Positions 60,430-64,000 of a DNA stretch of 64,000 bases are shown here, in pieces. The stretch is from Ariolimax columbianus (lineage: Eukaryota > Mollusca > Gastropoda > Stylommatophora > Arionidae): the NCBI GenBank assembly GCA_036924085.1, contig JAVGWX010000006.1, positions 41,631,746 to 41,695,745 of the forward strand, in the 5' to 3' direction. Position numbers and translations under genes: made by a program. How positions within the stretch are numbered: position 1 is the first letter of the stretch; the number at the start of each line of letters is the position of its first letter. The notes below the pieces were generated by a model that ran no database searches, was not told the origin of the DNA, and saw only the letters and a list, made by a program, of their open reading frames with translations.

Positions 60430-61735
60430 CTAGGCTCTGCAGTCTCTTCTGTCGGTCATGGATTGAAGTTTTGTAATCTTTTCGAGTTCTACAATTGGCG
60501 TTGACTTCATGCCTCCTGTTTTAACTCTCATGGCTTGGTTTTTGAGTTTGCTAATTTTGTCAAAGTTCTCCTTTGCTGCTGTTGTCCATGCCGCAATGCC
60601 ATACTCGAGAACTGGTCTCACTCTTCCAGTGTACAGTTTCTTTAGTGTACTTTCGTCTGCTCCCCAGCTTGTGCCAGCAAGTTTCCTCATGATTGCCATT
60701 CTTTGTCTGGCTCTCATTCGGTTTCTCTCGATCTGACTTTTCCAAGTCATCCGCCGATCAAATGTGACTCCCAGGTAGTTTGGGTTGTCGTTTTGCCGCA
60801 GATATTTGCCGTTAAGACTTATTTTGGTGTTTTGGGGTTTGTTTGAAAGCGAGAATATCGTACATGTTTTTTCCTTGTTTATTTTGACCAGCCATGAGTT
60901 CGCCCACTCCTCCAGCGATTTTAGGTCCTGCTGCATCCGATTACTTGCTATGGTGAGATTCTTTTCAGAGGTCCACATAGCCAGATCGTCTGCAAACATG
61001 GAGCTGTGGATTCTTCTTAGTACATTCTCTGCGATGTTATTTATATACAACAGGAAGATTGTGGGTAACAGTACTCCTCCTTGGGGTACTGCTTGCTCAA
61101 GTGTGACCTTTTTTGCTCATCTGTCCTTGTACTTGAACTCTGGCTGTTCTGTTTTTGAATTAGTGGCTGATCCATCTGTACATTTTCCCACAAACTTCAC
61201 TTCTTCGTAGCTTGACTTTAAAATCCCTCTTTCCAGACCTTGTCAAATGCCTTTTCTAGATCCACCCAAACCGCTACTGTATACTTTTTCTCCTGGTAAG
61301 CTCCTCTATTTCCTGTGCTATGAGATTGATCTGATCTTCAGTGGATCTGTGCTGTCTAAAGCCTGCTTGCTGTGGAATTAGCATGTTTTTTTTTTCCAGA
61401 TGCCACATCAGTCTGGTGTTAATCATACGCTTCATCAGTTTTCCTACACAGCTCAGTAGACTGATAAGCCTGTATCCATTTGGATCTGTTCTATCTTTTT
61501 CTTTCTTTGGTATTGGTATAATTACAGCATCTTTCCATGCCTGAGGTACAATTCCCCTTTTCCAGCTTTGGTTCAGGACTGATGGTAACTTCCTCTTTGC
61601 TGTTTGGCCCAACCCTATCAGCATTTCGTTTGTTACGCCATCTTTTCTGGGCGATTTCTTTTTCTTTAGAGTTCTCATGGCCTCTACCATTTCATTCATT
61701 GTTAGTTTTGCCATCATGTATTCCTCTGTTGCCAT
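60430..61735 (-). pseudogene. J1 pol: reverse transcriptase (split by frameshifts)
   Basis: 61735-61274 reads KKKKSPRKDGVTNEML, AVIIPIPKKEKDRTDPNGYR, LISLLSCVGKLMKRMI, QQAGFRQHRSTEDQI. The 61273-61051 interval, in another frame, contains AVWVDLEKAFDKVW (motif A, catalytic Asp) and AVPQGGVLLPTIFLLYI (motif B region). 61050-60430 reads HSSMFADDLAMWT (motif C, Asp pair), LVKINKEKTCTIF, NYLGVTFDRRMTW, RPVLEYGIAAWT and NQAMRVKTGG. All RT motifs are present but not in one frame. Confidence 0.9.
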
Positions 61736-62345
61736 ATTGATGTTGTCGTAGCTCTTTTATTCTTCATTAATGTCTGTATGCCTATTTGTAGGAACATCAA
61801 TGTGGTTTGCTCTGCCATAATGCTCTATAAAGGCGTTCGCAGCTTTTTTTTCCAGTGAACATGTTGTCACCCTGATTGATGGTAATTTGTTTGTTTGATG
61901 GAGTTTCGTCATTCATGGCTCTGACTAACTTCCATAGTGTGTTTCATTCTTGATCTAAATTGAGGATTTCTGTTTTGTTTTTCCAGCTTTCTCTTGTTAT
62001 TTGGTTTAAAGTGTATTTGTATTTCTTAGTGATGGCTTTGAGGGCAGTATTTGCCTCCATAGATTGTTTTCTCTCTGTCATGTTCCTAGCATTTGAGACT
62101 TCGTCTTCCGCTTTCTGCAATTCATCATTCCAATAAGGCTTGTAGTTTTGCCTTGCCCCTCTTGGAATGGTTTCAGCGGCTGCTCGCATTATTGCTTTGC
62201 TTAGGCTTTCCACCATGGGTTTCATATTGTTATTCCGTGTGTTGATGGTTTCCCACAGCCCATCTGTCAGGATTGCAAATCTGTCCCAGTCGGCTCGTTT
62301 ATAATTCCAACGTGGGAGCGGTTTTATTTCCTGTGGGCCTACTTC

Positions 62346-62640
62346 CATATACGAGACATGGATCATCACACAAATATTAAGACAGAGGATCGGAACTTTC
62401 AAGACAAAATGCAACAAAAGAATATTCAAAATACTTTGGTTGAAAAAAACAAAAAACAAAGCCATCCTGCAAGATCTGAGTGTCGAAGAAAAGTGGCTTA
62501 CAAACCACGGTATGTCTTAGAAACAGGGTTTTCTGCCACATCAAGCGCATGACTGTCTGGAAAAAGAAGTTATTGAGGGTAATAGCTCCAAGGAGTTGAC
62601 GCAGAGGTTGATCAAGGGGTAAATGAACACAAGACATCAA
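62346..62640. other. Unassigned stretch 5' of J1
   Basis: No endonuclease or ORF1 sequence is recognisable here, so J1 ends near 62345 or has been rearranged. Confidence 0.4.
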
Positions 62641-62937
62641 GGACACCTTCAACATGAACATGAAGCAGACGAGTAGACCGACTGCTGATCGAGACATCCA
62701 GGACACCTTCAACATAAACATGAAGCAGACGAGTAGACCGACTGCTGATCGAGACATCCAGGACACCTTCAACATGAACATGAAGCAGACGAGTAGACCG
62801 ACTGCTGATCGAGACATCCAGGACACCTTCAACATGAACATGAAGCAGACGAGTAGACCGACTGCTGATCGAGACATCCAGGACACCTTCAACATGAACA
62901 TGAAGCAGACGAGTAGACTAACTGCTGATCGAGATTC
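62641..62937. repeat. 60-bp minisatellite, 5 near-identical copies
   Basis: Units start at 62641, 62701, 62761, 62821 and 62881, each GGACACCTTCAACATGAACA, TGAAGCAGACGAGTAGACCG, ACTGCTGATCGAGACATCCA. Only single changes are seen (ATAAACA in the second, GACTAAC in the last), so the expansion is recent. Frames on both strands are open because 60 is divisible by three. Bases 62938-63634 contain two short unrecognised frames. Confidence 0.98.
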
Positions 62938-63634
62938 ATATCGAGTGGTGGTGGTGTGAGAGCGACGATCTACTAGGGACAATGCTAAATGATGATGAGG
63001 ATTAGTCATAAGAGACCCATTCCTCGACATGGTAGTTAATCTTGTGCGGGATCTAATCCTGTCTTCAGTCATGCAGTTGGTGTCATAAAGTGACCAGTGG
63101 ACGATTGGATTGTTTATGCCTTATGAAGTGGTCCCAATGCTGTCATGCTGGCAATGTAGGGGTCTGGGCTGTAAATTCTTGGGTTAGCATTAGTCATCTC
63201 TTTAATGATCATCGGAACAGGCTTGAGTTGTGTGGCTGGTTTCACTACCTTTGTTCGGCTGATACACTGCTCCTTCTGCATCCGTTACCCTCTTGTTGAC
63301 TTCTAATCGGCTGTCTATTTTATAGTGGTCATTTGTTTAATCCTAGTGTTTTTCTCCTTTTTATCATTTATCATAATATGTAGTGCTAACACTGTCTTTG
63401 AGAGGATATCGGAACAGCAGAGCTCGAGTCCACGGTAACAGAATTACTAGAACAAGAGAACGAAGGGCGATAACAAGACAAACTGCTGGGTTGTTAACAT
63501 ACTGTCATGGAATACGACCAACTGCAGAATTGATAAACAACGCTTTAGAGAGGAAGTTATCTTATGTCATGGAAGGTTGCTCCAGTGTGTATAACACACA
63601 ATGATTTCTTACTGTCGCACGACTTTTTTCCATT

Positions 63635-63830
63635 TCTCCGGTAGTCGAGGGGTTTTTAAGCAGAAGATTACAGGCCGCTTCGTCACTGCGATCGCCACGT
63701 CGTGTGACGGTTATGTTTGCTTATTTCACCCCGAACATTAAAAAAAACATACTTTACCGGGGATTCAATCCGCTGCCCTCTCCGTTGGCAGGGATGCATC
63801 GAAAGAATTCGGCTACGAGCTTCACACGGG
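63635..63830 (-). mobile_element. SINE F copy (reference)
   Basis: On the minus strand AAGCTCGTAGCCGAATTC and GGATTGAATCCCCGG form a tRNA-like head with a box B-like element, followed by a body with TTCGGGGTGAAATAAG and CACACGACGTGGCGATC. It is the intact counterpart of the split copy at 7260-7344 and 8630-8740. Bases 63831-64000 show nothing recognisable. Confidence 0.65.
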
Positions 63831-64000
63831 CAAACAATATTCTAGAAAAATCACGTCTGTTTTCTGTATTGATCCACCATAAAACAAATATTTTTGTGCA
63901 TGCACTGCAAATCGATGTGTAATTTTTCTGTCTCTCCCTGTTACTTTTTCAAGAGACAATAAAACAAACCAGTCCAGCCTGCATTGACCTAGTTCACATA

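Larger units (their letters stand above)
59291..62345 (-). mobile_element. J1 Jockey-like LINE, near-complete pol without endonuclease
   Basis: The best-preserved element in the window. Minus-strand order: a linker with KRADWDRFAILTDGLWE and KPYWNDELQKAEDEV (62300-61960), RT (61735-60430), RNase H (60315-59560), a zinc-knuckle-like C-terminus (59530-59395), a 3' UTR and a (GAA)n tail (CTT repeats at 59293-59312) preceded by AGCGTACG. The apurinic endonuclease domain and any ORF1 are missing, so it is 5'-truncated. The frames are separated by a few shifts or stops, so it is recently inactive. A second copy with the same 3' end is at 16446-16679. Confidence 0.92.

Noticed and set aside
1..64000. 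Intact host protein-coding gene or bacterial-type defence or biosynthetic system
   Set aside because: Every frame with a recognisable domain is RT, RNase H, a LINE C-terminus or mariner transposase. I saw no spliced gene that I could assemble by eye, although short exons of a host gene could be missed without transcript data.

Overview
The window is animal DNA, most likely from a mollusc (a heterobranch gastropod would fit). I base this on eukaryotic non-LTR retrotransposon (LINE) proteins, tRNA-headed SINEs, a mariner fragment, 28S rRNA-derived sequence and very abundant micro- and minisatellites; the species is an inference. I found no intact host gene, tRNA, CRISPR array or bacterial operon. 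Almost every recognisable coding stretch is a broken retroelement, and many of the longest open frames are by-products of tandem repeats.

Layout. 1-5 kb: compound microsatellite, a 355-bp unknown repeat (H), a VNTR-bearing retroposon and a minus-strand LINE. 5-11 kb: LINE 3' ends, a SINE split by a 28S rRNA-containing retroposon, then a 1.4-kb G-rich minisatellite. 11-17 kb: microsatellites, two LINE 3' ends, a 37-bp array, and a 36-bp array split by a LINE insertion with a perfect 13-bp target-site duplication. 18.7-21.9 kb: a LINE whose reverse-transcriptase region has been amplified in place into a 17-copy, 117-bp satellite. 22-26.5 kb: LINE and SINE fragments plus an 18-copy 33-bp array carrying a palindromic nuclear-receptor-like site. 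26.97-29.7 and 36.9-39.7 kb: two near-identical direct copies of a 2.7-kb segment. 33.4-35.4 kb: a 46-bp array split by a 1,277-bp solo LTR with 4-bp target-site duplication. 40-44 kb: decayed LINEs with a nested SINE. 45.7-54.4 kb: a degenerate macrosatellite with purine (GAA-rich) tracts and nested insertions. 54.6-63.8 kb: more RNase H-bearing LINEs, including the best-preserved one (59.3-62.3 kb, minus strand), a 60-bp array and a SINE.

Two themes join these parts. First, several unrelated retroelements end in the same kind of 3' tail, a short ACG-containing motif followed by (GAA)n, which suggests that non-autonomous families use the machinery of one Jockey-like LINE family. Second, elements here repeatedly acquire internal tandem arrays (23, 31, 33, 37, 53 and 117 bp), and one non-autonomous family (called SVG here: SINE-like body, VNTR, GAA tail) resembles hominid SVA elements in architecture. 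Family names (H, D, SVG, R47, J1-J3, L-ZF, SINE A-F) are labels for this annotation only.
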